DNA of 60,000 nt, from positions 9,054,001 through 9,114,000 of the forward strand of contig NC_079878.1 in NCBI RefSeq assembly GCF_029227915.1, read 5' to 3'. Positions 12,041 through 22,995 of the stretch are shown here, piece by piece (position 1 is the stretch's first letter; each line of letters begins with the position of its first letter). The position numbers and the translations under genes were made by a program. Under the pieces are notes generated by a model. The model was not told where the DNA came from. It was given only the letters and a program-made list of their open reading frames with translations, and ran no database searches. Source of the DNA: Hydractinia symbiolongicarpus. Its lineage: Eukaryota > Cnidaria > Hydrozoa > Anthoathecata > Hydractiniidae.

Positions 12041-13041
12041 CTTTGTCTTGTCAAGCAAACTACGTGTTTGCTGTTCGTCTGCTCTATTATTTATGCTGTT
12101 CACCTTCAGAGGTCGAACTGTTTTCTGAAAACTCTCGTGTGATTGTCCAGCTTAATACAATAGCGTCATTAATTGTGTTGCCTTGGCGACTGAACCATTA
12201 ATGCTATGACAATTAATGAGTTTTCCGAGTTTTTTATTATTTTTTTGATTGAAGTGTTTTTTTTTATTCCCCGACCACGCAATACTTTTGTTCTATATAT
12301 ATATGGGTGTTTATGTCTTATATTGAAGTTAACCAGTAAAAAAAAGGTTTTTTGTAACATTTTTTTCAAGAAAATTTCTTCTACAGACATCTTTAAGTAG
12401 ACTGTGCATTCCATTCAACGGATTTGTGCACAAGTATTGAGTTTTAGAACTGAATAAATGAACTTCTTGTTGCCCAAAAAGGGTCACGTCATAATCGTCA
12501 AACATTCATCATACACTCTTCAACCGTTTTTTGTCACCGTACAAATCAGAATGTGTCATGATTTTAATCAATGGAAAGTGAAAGAAGATGAAACAGACTA
12601 TTGATGACAGCAAGATTTGTCACTTGCTCATTAAGGAAAAAATAATGTCATTGTAATTTTTGTTACTATTTTGTGTACCTTTTCAGACAAAATTTTTATC
12701 ACATGGGCAAAACTCCTTACCCTTCGCCCTACTTTTATTTGCCCAATTACGCAGTTGATAGCTCAACGATTTTTACCATGTATCGACAAAGACAATATTG
12801 TTTCACAGACCATAAACGTCACGCATGATTATGAATATGCAGTGATAACAGGATGGTTATCTGTTGTGATGGTGTGGTGATGTCCTTATATGTCATAAGA
12901 TAAAAGACGAGACGTTTTCCTCGTTGCCTTTGTGTATAAAACTGGTCAGCTGTAGTTAACAACAACGAATAGCAAATCTAAAAGACACCTGTTTTCATTT
13001 TTAAGTTTTGATTCGTTATAAAGTAATGGTTGAAATAAATG
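12041..13041. other. Non-coding stretch
   Basis: This includes the upstream region of the minus-strand gene ending at 12040. No clear TATA box is seen at the usual spacing (only ATAAATAAT near 12090). The open frames around 12.2-12.4 and 12.7-12.9 kb have no protein-like features. Confidence 0.45.
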
Positions 13042-13206
13042 TACTTGCGAATTAATTTACGAAATATAAATACCCGTGGAAATGTGCATTCGCGGAAAAT
13101 ATGTACTTGCGAAATATGTGTACCCGCAAAAAATGTGCACTCGCGGAAAATATGTGTTTGCGAAAAATATGTACTTGTGAAAAATGTGTATACTTGCGAA
13201 AATTGC
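13042..13206. repeat. Degenerate tandem repeat, about 17-18-bp unit
   Basis: About nine imperfect units of the form AATATGTACTTGCGAA, alternating with variants GTGCACTCGCGGA and GTGTACCCGCAA. Because the unit is near 18 bp, both strands show six-residue periodic peptides, which is a by-product and not evidence of coding. Confidence 0.8.
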
Positions 13207-15520
13207 CCTTCTCTTCTCTCTTGTACCATGGAGGTATTGAACCTTTAAATTTTTAACAAAAAAGTTTCAACGAAAATTGTTTTAAAACAAGGGTTAGAAT
13301 CCTTTTTCTCGGGACCAAAGTGTGATTTACATATGCTTAATTTGATCAACAGTCCAAATGTGTTTGCGAAATTTACTGTAATCTTAGCGTAATACCATTT
13401 TCCCATATCTCTCTGTATGTCGAAATCATTGCCTTCGTAAAAGAAAAGAAAAAATGACGTCACCAGAGGTGCTTCATTTCACCTGTGCACATGTCATTTG
13501 CGCAACCATCAGGAAACCAATCACAAATGATGACAACATGGCTTATTACAACCTAAGCTAATTAATACTAAGGAATTTTGGATAGTTTTGTGAACAAAGA
13601 ATGACCTTAATTGATGTGTGTCATAAAAAAGTGGAAAATACAAGAAGAAAATCGGAGGAGATGAAAGAAAATTTTTAAAAATTAATTTATAACGAGCTTC
13701 CTACTTCAACTGCGATTTCGCAAAAATGAAGCAAGGAAAGTGTGTTAGCGCCAGAATTGAGAAAGATTTTGTGGTTAGAATGTCAACTTGAAACTATTTT
13801 TATGTTGGTTTATTTAACTGAAAGGATACTGATATTTCTTGTCGAGAAAAGTGTGTTTGGTGACGATTTCAAAGGTCATGTTATATTCTTTTTTGCACGA
13901 TTTTTTCTCATTGGAATTCGGGAAACACAGTATAACATCAGAAGAAATTCAAAATGAAAATAATAAAAAATGAATCTTGGATGAGGAATTTATTTATTTT
14001 TTGGTACATTTTCCAATCAGATAAATTGAAATAACGAAAAGAATTATCACATATTTAATCTGTTAAAACGTTGCAACCTGCACAGAGGATGTTGAATTTG
14101 AAAATGAGCGAAAATAATTTTCATCGCGATATTAAAAAAATGTTATTGGTACCTACGCTAAAATGAAAACAAGGAGTTGTCACTGTCCCCTCTCTATGAA
14201 GATTCCATTGGTCCATTAGATGTCCTGTATCTGTCTAATTTACCCGTGCTTGGCAATTGTCGATGGAGACAAAAGCTATGGTGAATTTATTTGGTTCTGT
14301 GACAAATTACTTTATTTCTTTCAGAAATCAAGTAAATGCAAGCCATGGTTCGTAGCGTACATAAAAAAACTAGATCTGAATTTAGATATTAGTGAAAACC
14401 CTAAAATTTGGACAAAACTTAACGTTGGTCCAGGGATACAACTACCAGTGTCCGTTTAAATTCTATTCAAATTTCTATTAAAAGCTGTGTTTGTTGAAAC
14501 ATGTGAGATGCAAAGTTCAATCATAGAGATATAATAATTTTTATGGTTCATTAGATGTGCACAGATTTGTGGTACACTTGCGTTTGTTTACGTTTTTGAA
14601 AAGACATTCAAATAAATATTTCCTGAAGGCTGAGATCTAAGTAACTTTTGAATTTTATTAAAATCTTTAAAAAAAAAGATCTTTAGAGTATATCATGGGG
14701 TATACCTCCAAATTATCAGACAAATATAAAAGTAAAAAAGGTTAATGGCTATGAAAAAGTTGGATTCAAACTTTATCAAGGTCAGAATGAATCAAAAAGA
14801 ACAACTAATTAAAAACCTCCATTGTTTTTAAAACGCGCGTAACAGATGCACGAAATTGAACGGCGCTACTACGATTAAATTTCGGACAAATTTTAAAATT
14901 CCCGTAATGCATTTAAGTAAAACATTTAAGCGTCTGAACGTTCTAATGGACACTAAATAAAAGATAAGAAGGCGTCATTCTTGTATTACTTTTTGTTAAC
15001 ATTTTTACTCTTATTACATTCTACTGTTTCATGAGGCGAACTTTAATTATTTGAGACACTAGCTAGCCAGTTATTATATTAATACGACCTTAGAAACAAG
15101 GTAATGGTTGATTTCCATGAAATTGCGCTGCAGTTTATTATGCAACAATTGTAGAGACAAAATTATTGTACAACATGCGTTTCCAATAAAGTCGTAGCGA
15201 TATTTATTGTACAAATGTTGATCAATACTTTTTATGCTAATGTAAACCAACCTTAAGAAATATTTATAACTGATGCGTATATGTGTATGATATAACTATC
15301 TTCTATTTATATCTATTAGGTGTAAAGTTATCTCTAATTCCATGTATCTTGACAATAACCCTTTATTAAACCTAAACTATTTCGTATTTAAAGAGAATTG
15401 CGAAATCAAAAATTGTTTACTATTTTCCTCAAGAACTCTCGAGTGATCTCATTGAATGTTGCTAAATCGCATTAAAACACGACTGTGCAATGCTTTATTT
15501 TGGTAATTACGCTTACTGTA
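13207..15520. other. Non-coding stretch
   Basis: No gene I can support. An open frame at 14220-14459 contains a protein-like C-terminus (residues 40-79) and a CTTTCAG acceptor-like site at about 14314, but I could not connect it to other exons. Confidence 0.45.
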
Positions 15521-15640
15521 ATGCGTGGATAAATCGCTCGCATGCTTATTAAGTGGTTCAATGCTGGGCGTTTATTGAAGCGGGCGCTTATTAGATCAGG
15601 GCGGTCATTGATGCTAAGCGCTTATTAGAGCGAGGCGCTC
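15521..15640. repeat. GCGCTTATT(A)GAGC-type repeat cluster
   Basis: Several imperfect copies of a GGGCGCTTATTAGA / AGCGCTTATTAGAGCG motif lie in both orientations within about 100 bp. It is probably the end of a degraded MITE. Related GGTCGGTGTTTATAAA pieces occur at 16095-16225. Confidence 0.45.
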
Positions 15641-16306
15641 AATACGAGAAAAAGGAGGTTATGACAAGGGAATATTGATACTTTAAGGAAATACTCAAAT
15701 CGTTTTTTTGTAAGACAAAACTGTAGTAATCGTAATTTAAGAAAGAGAGATTGATTATTGCATTGAGCCGTTTCTTGTTAATTGCGTTATTTATAGTTTT
15801 GACTCACGTAATTAAAGGATCGTTATGTTTGGAGGTTATACCTGGTCATACAAAAAGAATTACCACAGCCATACCAAAGCCATTAAAAGTACAATCTATT
15901 TGTCAAACCTTGTACTTTTTGGTTACCACATTTTGTTATCACCCATCGTTCGTTTACTCAAGTGATGCCCAAATTATGTTCAATTTTTATCCCATTTTTA
16001 TCCCGGTTTTCAATTACCGCTCATCATGAAATAAGTTATCAGATGGTGAAATAACATTTTTTTGATCGTATTATTTTCAGAAGGGGTTATTGTAAGAGGC
16101 CGGTGTTTGTAGCATTTAAGAAGGCGGAAAGTGACATGTATATCATTTTGCGACCATAGCTACGTAATCTAGCGAAGGTCGATGCTAATGCGAGCGTGGA
16201 GTTTGTAAGAGGTCGGTGTTTATAAAAATGTGAAGAGATTTTTGGGGAGCTGTGCTGATAAAAAGCGCTGGTTTTAGGAGGAAATACGTGACAGAATTAA
16301 AAGTTC

Positions 16307-16624
16307 TTGTATTATTATTATTATTACTATTATTTACCCAGGATAGCGTCTTCAGTTTTTATAGGAACTGTTATCAATGAGGGTCCTGCGAAGGGGGTCC
16401 TAATGCATTTAAAGCTCCCGTTTGAGCTAGGAAGGCGTGCAAGCACAACAACCGCTCAACTAGACAACCGCCTAAGATACCAATTCTACTCTCATGCTAA
16501 ACGTCAAGCAGAAAGGATAGACTCACACTTTTTTAGCCTCTGGCATGACTCGGTCGGGGGTTTAAACCCAAGACCCTTTCCACTGAAGGCGAACGGTCTA
16601 CCACCAGGCCATACCACTATGTAA
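16307..16624 (-). repeat. tRNA-derived SINE with (AAT)n tail
   Basis: Read on the minus strand, it starts near 16620 with a tRNA-like head: GTGGTATGGCCTGGTGGTAG (A box region), a CGTTCGCCTTCAGTGG segment and a GGGTTTAAACCCC B-box-like element. A body follows, and it ends in an (AAT)n run at 16333-16307. A second, more decayed copy of the body is at 50030-50275. The open frame that spans it on the plus strand is not a gene. Confidence 0.7.
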
Positions 16625-17809
16625 TCAGTTGGTCAATTTACTAGGATTGAGAATATTTTCAGCATAGTTTTAGTTTTTATCAATATTCCGTATTTTGAGT
16701 TTAAATGATTGTTTTAGGAGCGTTGGTGCTTTAACAGGGTACAGACATCTTATCGTAAATAAAAATAATATGATATTGGTTGCTATGCAACGAGTAATAA
16801 TAAAATGATAATATTAACATTCAATATATTATGTACAAGCAGAAATAATCGACCAGTTTCTGTTACGTCAATGTTATTGGGAAATTTTGTTTTTGGCAGT
16901 GAACGTTTTATCAAACGATAAAAGAAAACATTTTAGGTTTGTTGAAAATTCTGTCACCAATAACTCCTACAAAAGGGATCTCTCTTGATCAAATATATTT
17001 ATAAGAAACCAGACATGCCCATTAGGCAAATATTGGAAGCATTAAGAAAACAAGCCATTATTACCAAAGAGTAAGAAGTGTCATTTTTTCCGATATTTAT
17101 ATATTCTTTAAAAAACAATTCAAATATGTTATTGTCACTTCCAATTGTTAGTTTTATTATCGCCATGAAGGGATATTTGGGGCTCGACTTTAAAAATAAT
17201 ATATAATTTTCTGATAGCAAAAAATGTGTAACATGAAAATATTTTCGCCTTAAGTTTCTTTACCCATATAAACATTTGACTTAGAAGTTGATGAAAAAGT
17301 AAAAACATTTCAGACATTCTCATAAAAACCAGTTGTATTTCTTCTATAAAAGCATTCTGGTTTTTGATAAACTACGCGGCCCCTCATTAAATAACAAAAT
17401 TTTCATTTAGCTGGGCAAAATATTTTTGTACTTATTAATTTGTTTTTACTCGTGTAGAAACAAAAAATTAGATAGATGTTTTAGGAGATATAATTTCATT
17501 GCAAAATCCAATAAAATGACTGAAAAAAGCTGAGGACATAAACTGTCTTCATATACAAACATTATCAATAAATTAAACTAATCAAATGAAACGCAGAATT
17601 TTTTTTTCGTTTTAACAACATCTGAACAATTCATTTGGATTAAATAATTTGAAATTATTTCCAAGCTATACCTAAAAGTACAAAACACAGTGTTGCCATT
17701 TCTCTCTTCGTCTACTAACACATTATCATTTTACCGCTTTTGCAGATGTCAAATAGGGTGTCCAAGCATCATGTGGAAATGCTGATTCTCTTTTTCTTCA
17801 ATTTAACAC
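16625..17809. other. Non-coding stretch
   Basis: AT-rich, with no gene or repeat I can define. This is the downstream region of the minus-strand gene at 17810-18061. Confidence 0.5.
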
Positions 17810-18061
17810 CTACTTCATACCAAAGCGTTTTAATAATTTTTTTTCGTTTGAAGAAAGCACTTTAGCTTCCCCCTTGATCGCTTTCGGAACTTCTTCAGAA
17901 TATGTCGAAAGGTAAACCGTATGTTTCCTCTTCTCTATCTGTTTTTCAAACTGCGCTTCTTCTAACAAATCTTGACTCATTCTTCTGTAGGCCATTTTTT
18001 GACGAAGAGCTGTGATGCTTGCTTCAGATTTATTTCTAGTCGCATCTTGCTTCGTGCTCAT
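17810..18061 (-). CDS. Small basic intronless protein, family 2 (copy D)
   Basis: Function unknown. I take the ATG at 18061-18059 as the start; the frame is open two codons further up but only from a TTG. This gives 83 residues, rich in Lys, Arg, Gln and Glu and very likely helical from about 14 to 50 (ALRQKMAYRRMSQDLLEEAQ). The C-terminus VLSSNEKKLLKRFGMK matches the ends of the proteins at 27183-27434 (KNEKMLLRRI) and 50949-51194 (KKEGKLLRRM). That tail is the main reason for grouping it with them. It has no signal peptide or membrane segment. A TATA-like box lies about 90 bp upstream. Neighbours are non-coding DNA on both sides. Confidence 0.6.
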   Translation of the reverse strand: MSTKQDATRNKSEASITALRQKMAYRRMSQDLLEEAQFEKQIEKRKHTVYLSTYSEEVPKAIKGEAKVLSSNEKKLLKRFGMK

Positions 18062-18149
18062 TTTCAACTTGTAAGAAATGTCTTATTGCGATGGCTAAGA
18101 GAACTATTGTTTGCGGAATCTTATGGATAATGATTTGCATGTTCATGGA

Positions 18150-18158
18150 ATTATAAAA
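18150..18158 (-). promoter_or_regulatory. TATA-like box with nearby octamer
   Basis: Minus-strand TTTTATAAT lies about 90 bp before the ATG at 18061. An ATGCAAAT octamer-type site is on the same strand just downstream of it, near 18140-18132. Confidence 0.35.
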
Positions 18159-20117
18159 TTAATATTTGAATTAACCGATTCTAATGGTGGCCATAGGTAC
18201 CGGGTTATCGCGCATTAAGTTAATTAACCATACATTTGTTTGCTTCCAAAGACATGCTGGGTCACCGATTTCGCATGCAAGGCAAGTTTATCATGTGTTT
18301 TTTAATGGAAGCTATAATGAAGCATAAACCACCAGTTTTTTTTCCTCAATTACAAATACAATTGATTCGTTGATATTTTCAGTTAAAGACTTTTTTTTGA
18401 AACACTAAGCCAATATAATTGGTTAATATTTATGTTTACTCGTTACCATAGCGACGTTGAATCAAAACAAACCCATAATACTGCTTTAGAGAAACTGATC
18501 TTCAAAAGCGTTCAATAACGAGAATTTTTCGCGTTTTGGTGAAATTTCCCATTTTTCAACTTTCAAATTAAAAAATAAAAAGATGAGAAGTATTTTAAAA
18601 TAGCCTACGTAGAAGATTATCTCAGCCTCATCTTTGTATCATTATCACAGTTTTCATTTACGTCCGAATATCTGCTGAAAAAAAATGCACAGGGAGTCGC
18701 CAAAATTAGGTCTCCAGGCGGCTTCTTACAATAGTGCGAATTTAAAATTCTGGGTTCATTCTCTGCGCAGTTACCTTTCCTTAACTTCTTTTCCAGTGTC
18801 GTCTTTGTTCAAAACATCCATTTCCTTATTTAAGTAACAAATCAGCGATTTTGATAGCCACGAATGACGGTTAAACTCTAACTATGGAGGCTGGTTAACC
18901 AACTGTGTTTTCTTACTGATTTTGCAAGAGCGCATATATTTAGGTTCGTGTTTTAATATGACGTCCATAATTGACATGAACCGAATTCTTCCTATGTTAT
19001 CTTATCTTAACCATTTATCGTCCGTCGTACATGTTGCCGCTCGCTATCTCGTGTATCCTTAGTAAAACTACTCTGCGGTGGAGAAATCCCCCATTCTCGA
19101 CCCCAGAGCTCTTTGAGATAAACTGAAGTTTTAATCTTAAAAAGCTCCTGGAACGAGAATGGAAATCCTCTTAATCGCCAATGCATTTATTCTGTTCTTT
19201 AGATTTTCTTCCGGACATCCGCTGTTTCGTGTATTGTAAGCACCTATGGTAGCCATTTATTTGCCATATTGAATAGTTATTTCAGGTTAACGTTGAAATT
19301 TACATAGATCATGTTCAGGTTAACGTTGAAATTTACATAGATCATGTTGTACATCTGGTTTTTGGGGAAGTTCGTACAGGTGTCGTAAATCCAGTGGAAT
19401 GCTAACAGCAATAAAGTTTTTTCGGCTGGATGTAGTGTATTTTTCTAAAAACACTTTCACTCCTATGTAGTTAAAATAAAAACACAGGCCTGTCGTTACC
19501 CCTTGTAGCTAAAACAGTCCTTTTTAGCTGGAGATAGCTACAGTTAACCAGAACCCAATAAGATTGATGGTAACACAAAGAGACAAAATCTTGTTGTCTA
19601 TGATAAACAGCACTTACACCAAACCGAGTGAAAGCCTCAGAATAGCGTAAATACAGTTAGATCTGCATCTCATGATGAAGCTATCTAAATATTGAAGTTG
19701 GTTTGTTTAAGATTTATACATGACTAAAATCCGCGATATATCTTAATCCTAACATGTGAATAAATAATAAGGAAATGGTGTAAAGTTGCAACAGGATGAA
19801 AAAGAGACCATCAAAATGACTACCGTTGGAACTTCACATAGTGCTCGTGAAAGGAATAGACATATACGGCGGTTTGTGCTCAAAAAGCCGTTAGCGGCAA
19901 GAATAAGGGAGCTTTTGCTGCTTCGGTACCATTTTGACGCACTAACATACAGACAAACTAATCTCTAGGCCGTAAAATAATCCGCAATTTCACATGGCGT
20001 ACAACTTCCGGATATCGCTATTTCGTGCAAGATACTACAAAGTAGCGTTTCGCCTACCATCAACAAATTATGTACCTGGAATAAAAATGCTTGCAGCTAT
20101 TTTTAACACACAGCTAT
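18159..20117. other. Non-coding stretch
   Basis: No gene supported. It contains a perfect 33-bp tandem duplication at 19281-19346. The 60-codon frame at 19786-19968 runs into repeat DNA and looks accidental. Confidence 0.5.
19281..19346. repeat. Perfect 2 x 33-bp tandem duplication
   Basis: Two identical head-to-tail copies, 19281-19313 and 19314-19346, each starting TTCAGGTTAACG. With no divergence between copies it must be young. Confidence 0.95.
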
Positions 20118-20430
20118 TAATATAGAGACTAGTCGCTAACCCATAAAGAATCCACTAGGTCGCCAGTCTTTTAAAACGCCAGACGTTTTTTCGCGGACAG
20201 ACAGGCCAAATACGGCTGCTATTATTATAGAGAAGGAAGGAGTTAGAGAATAGAGAAGGAGTACGGTGCTCTGTTGTGGGAATTTACCCGTCCAACATAT
20301 TTCGTACATCCGCAGCACAGTATCCCGTGGACGGCCTTTTGGTCCCTTATCTATCGTATTTTGTGTTTTCGTAGCACAACTTTTTTCTCGCGGTCAGACA
20401 GGATGATATGGCCAATAATAAAGGATTTTA
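20118..20430 (+). repeat. Dispersed CCCGTGG/GACTAGT repeat, two degraded units
   Basis: The first unit begins at AGAGACTAGTCGCTAACCC (about 20124) and continues through a decayed palindrome, GTCGCCAGTCTTT, and CGCGGACAGACAGG to a TATTATTATAGAG block. The second (about 20250-20420) retains ACCCGTCC, CGTATTTTGTGTTT, CTCGCGGTCAGACAGGA. Both lie in the same orientation as the 22-kb array. Confidence 0.6.
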
Positions 20431-20855
20431 GAATAGATTATCACGTGAAATTGTAAACAGTAACTTTTACGCTAAGCCCTTACGTTAAGTCAGTGAATAA
20501 ATTGTGTTATTATAGTGTTTTCGATTTGGCACAAAGCGCGTTGACAATTAAACAAATCCTGTATGTACAGAACAAGTGTGAGAAAAAGCAAACTCGATAT
20601 AGCTATAACAATATATCAATCACGGTGACAAAATTAAAAAGTTGAGTTAACACATTTTGTAAACACATGAACACTCAACCAAAGAGATTAAAAATAATAA
20701 ATTCATCTTCTGATTTCTTCGCATAGATTTCCCCAAATTTGCTTTCAAACCAACGAGATATGCTTGTGCGCTGATTTAGTCGTGAACGTTAATTATATAA
20801 GCTATGTTAAAGGATGCTTTTGCGTTAAATAAAAGTCGCTGATTAAGGGATCACA

Positions 20856-21284
20856 TCATGGACAGTTTTTGCCTGTGCTTCTTTTTTCTATGGCTTTGAT
20901 ACTTTTTTTGATTTCAAGAGGCTCGAGAATTGGTCTTTGAAGCCAAATATTCTGTATTTTTCTTTCTCTACTATTTCCCATCTCGTTACAATTTGCTAGC
21001 ATCAAAACACTGACAGGTGTGTTGGCAGTTGCTTCTTCTTCGAGAGATTTTGAAAGTCTTTCGTAAGATCGATCAAGCATGTGTTGATCAAACGAAAGGT
21101 TTTTGTTTATTTGCTTTCTTGCGACGGCGTTTAAGAAGCACATCCTTTTCTGGATCTCTTGATCGTCTTCTTTATTTGACAAGCTATTTGATAATCTTCT
21201 TACTTTTAATACCGCTTGCTCAGTTTGCGCGTTATTTAAATTCACCTTGTCGTAATTCTTTTTGTGGCCTTTAAAAAACTTCAT
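20856..21284 (-). CDS. Small basic intronless protein, family 2 (copy E, long form)
   Basis: Function unknown. It has 142 codons from a good ATG at 21284-21282. The central block FLNAVARKQINKNLSFDQHM (about residues 50-69), continuing DRSYERLSKSLEEEA, aligns with MLNNMARKTVIDQMDFEIDV...RFHKKL in the protein at 27183-27434. Shared positions are L-N-x-x-A-R-K, then a Phe about nine residues on, then an Arg followed by a Leu. It lacks the KLLRR tail and instead has an extended C-terminus with Pro and Lys (about 115-142). The N-terminus is Lys-rich. It has no membrane or secretion signal. At this length an intact frame in DNA this AT-rich is unlikely by chance. A plus-strand open frame over the same bases is its shadow. 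Confidence 0.65.
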   Translation of the reverse strand: MKFFKGHKKNYDKVNLNNAQTEQAVLKVRRLSNSLSNKEDDQEIQKRMCFLNAVARKQINKNLSFDQHMLDRSYERLSKSLEEEATANTPVSVLMLANCNEMGNSRERKIQNIWLQRPILEPLEIKKSIKAIEKRSTGKNCP

Positions 21285-21399
21285 GTTAGCGACGATAAAT
21301 TCGTAACGTGATTTTAAAAATTAAAACCTTCAGTACAAACAATTCTCTTCAGCTACAATGTTAAAAATTAAAATTTTCGACAAACAAAAAGTCGCGTAT

Positions 21400-21407
21400 A
21401 TTTTATA
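21400..21407 (-). promoter_or_regulatory. TATA box
   Basis: Minus-strand TATAAAAT about 118 bp before the ATG at 21284. Confidence 0.4.
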
Positions 21408-22053
21408 AAAAATAAAACTCCCAGTGGAAATAGAATAATATGTCTATTATTATTGTTAATGACTTTTCTACCTTACGAAACATTTTGATACAAAAAAGAA
21501 GTTTGTTATCAAAACTAATAAACTTTTGAAAAAAATGTTAAATAATGTCATTTACTAAATCTCAGGAGAAATTTATTTTCTATCTTTGAAATAATTAGAA
21601 AAAATCTTTTTCTGTTGAAAGCAATAGTCTATTTATTGCAGCATCGCGTTCAAAAGTGTGCTTTTTTCTATAAAAAAAATCCGATATATTGGTATACACA
21701 TTAGCAAAGAAGAATTTATTTCTCAAATATCCTAAGGTTTATTTCCTGCGAATAAACAAGTTTAGTTTATACAAACAGTTGTCTAGAAAGTTGTATATTT
21801 TTATTAATTATCTCGATTGGTTCTTAAGAATTTAGACTTAGGGAAAAGTTTTCTTGAGATTTGTCTATTTTTGGATATAGTATAGATATATAGTAAAACC
21901 TTAATCGATTTATAAGATTTTTTAGGCGTCAACATTCCGCGTATTAGGTGTGAGGTAGCGTATTCTACAGATTACTAAAAAGATGAGAATTTGCTTCACA
22001 AGAATACCAAAATTTTGCATAAATTTTTTTTTTTGTTTAATACATAACATGTC
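21408..22053. other. Non-coding stretch
   Basis: AT-rich upstream DNA; nothing further recognised. Confidence 0.5.
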
Positions 22054-22860
22054 GTTAGCCCGTAAACACCACGGGCTCGCCCATTTTTTAATCAACGCTA
22101 TTTATTGGGACCGTTGTACGTTGCTTTTCTTGCGGACAAACAAACAAAATACGCCTATTATTACAGAGACTAGTCGGTAACCCGTGGAAATATCCACGTG
22201 GTCACCGTCTTTATATAACGCATTGTGTGTTTCCGTAACAGGACGCGGCTTTCGCGAACAGACAGACAAAATACCGCAAAATACCGTCGTTAACCCGTGG
22301 AAATATGCCCGGGGTCAGCCGTCTTTTATATATCGCATTTTGTTTCCGTAGCACGAATTTTTTCTCGTGCACAAACCAAGGAGGTTTAAACCTCCTTGCA
22401 CAAACAGACAAGTGGATGGGATACGGCTATTATTGAAGAGACAAGTCGTTACCCGTGGAAAAATTCACGTCTGTCTTTAAATTACACGCTATTTCGTGTG
22501 CCCGTTGTACGACACTTTACTTGTGGATAGACAGACAAAATACGACTATTATTAAAGACTAGTCGTTGCCCGTGGAAAAATCCACGGGTTCGCCCGTCCT
22601 TTATATTTACCCGTCGCAACAAAGTGGATAAAAGTATATCGCATTTGATATTCGTGTTTCCGTAACATCATTTTCTAACTCAGCGGGGGGTCCGCGCAGA
22701 GACAGACAGACGGAATACGGCTATTATAATAGAGACTAGCCGTTAACCCGTGGAAAAATCCACGGGGTCGCCCGTCCTTTATATATCGCATTTCGTGTTT
22801 CCGCAACAGGACGCGGTTTCCGCGGACAGACAGACAAAATACGGCTATTATTAAAGAGAG
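22054..22860 (+). repeat. Tandem array of the CCCGTGG/GACTAGT repeat (about six units)
   Basis: At least six head-to-tail units of roughly 110-175 bp. Palindrome-bearing segments lie near 22054, 22164, 22281, 22437, 22552 and 22730. Each unit has GAGACTAGTCGTTAACC, a CCCGTGGAAAAATCCACGGG hairpin, TCGCCCGTCCTTTATAT, CGCATTTCGTGTTTCCG, CGCGG(A)CAGACAGACAAA and ATACGGCTATTATTA. Single units of the same element are scattered at 4.0, 10.9, 20.1-20.4, 26.8 and 34.1 kb in both orientations. It has no coding capacity. It is probably a MITE or SINE-like element that has become locally satellite-like. Confidence 0.85.
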
Positions 22861-22912
22861 GTTGAATTGAACATCAAATAGTTTTCATAGTTACTTGATA
22901 ATACCATACAAC

Positions 22913-22995
22913 TGTTTGGCAGCAAGCAGGATTCGATCTGCGGTCCCCAGAACTGGGGGTCACATACGAATCCACTACACTACGTGCGGTTTTCC
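22913..22995 (-). repeat. tRNA-like sequence (pseudo-tRNA)
   Basis: On the minus strand it reads CCGCACGTAGTGTAGTGG (D-arm/A-box-like), an anticodon-arm-like CCCCAGTTCTGGGG and a T-arm GATCGAATCCTG. The acceptor ends do not pair and U33 is missing, so it is not a functional tRNA. A close relative forms the core of the hairpin element at 34747-34940. Confidence 0.6.

Noticed and set aside
14220-14459. 79-codon frame with a protein-like C-terminus and an internal CTTTCAG
   Set aside because: No start context, relatives or connectable exons were found.
16307-16624. 105-codon open frame with poly-Tyr start
   Set aside because: It lies entirely within a tRNA-derived SINE and its ATT-repeat tail.
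22054-22860. CRISPR-like array
   Set aside because: Units repeat over their whole length, with no unique spacers, and the genome is eukaryotic.
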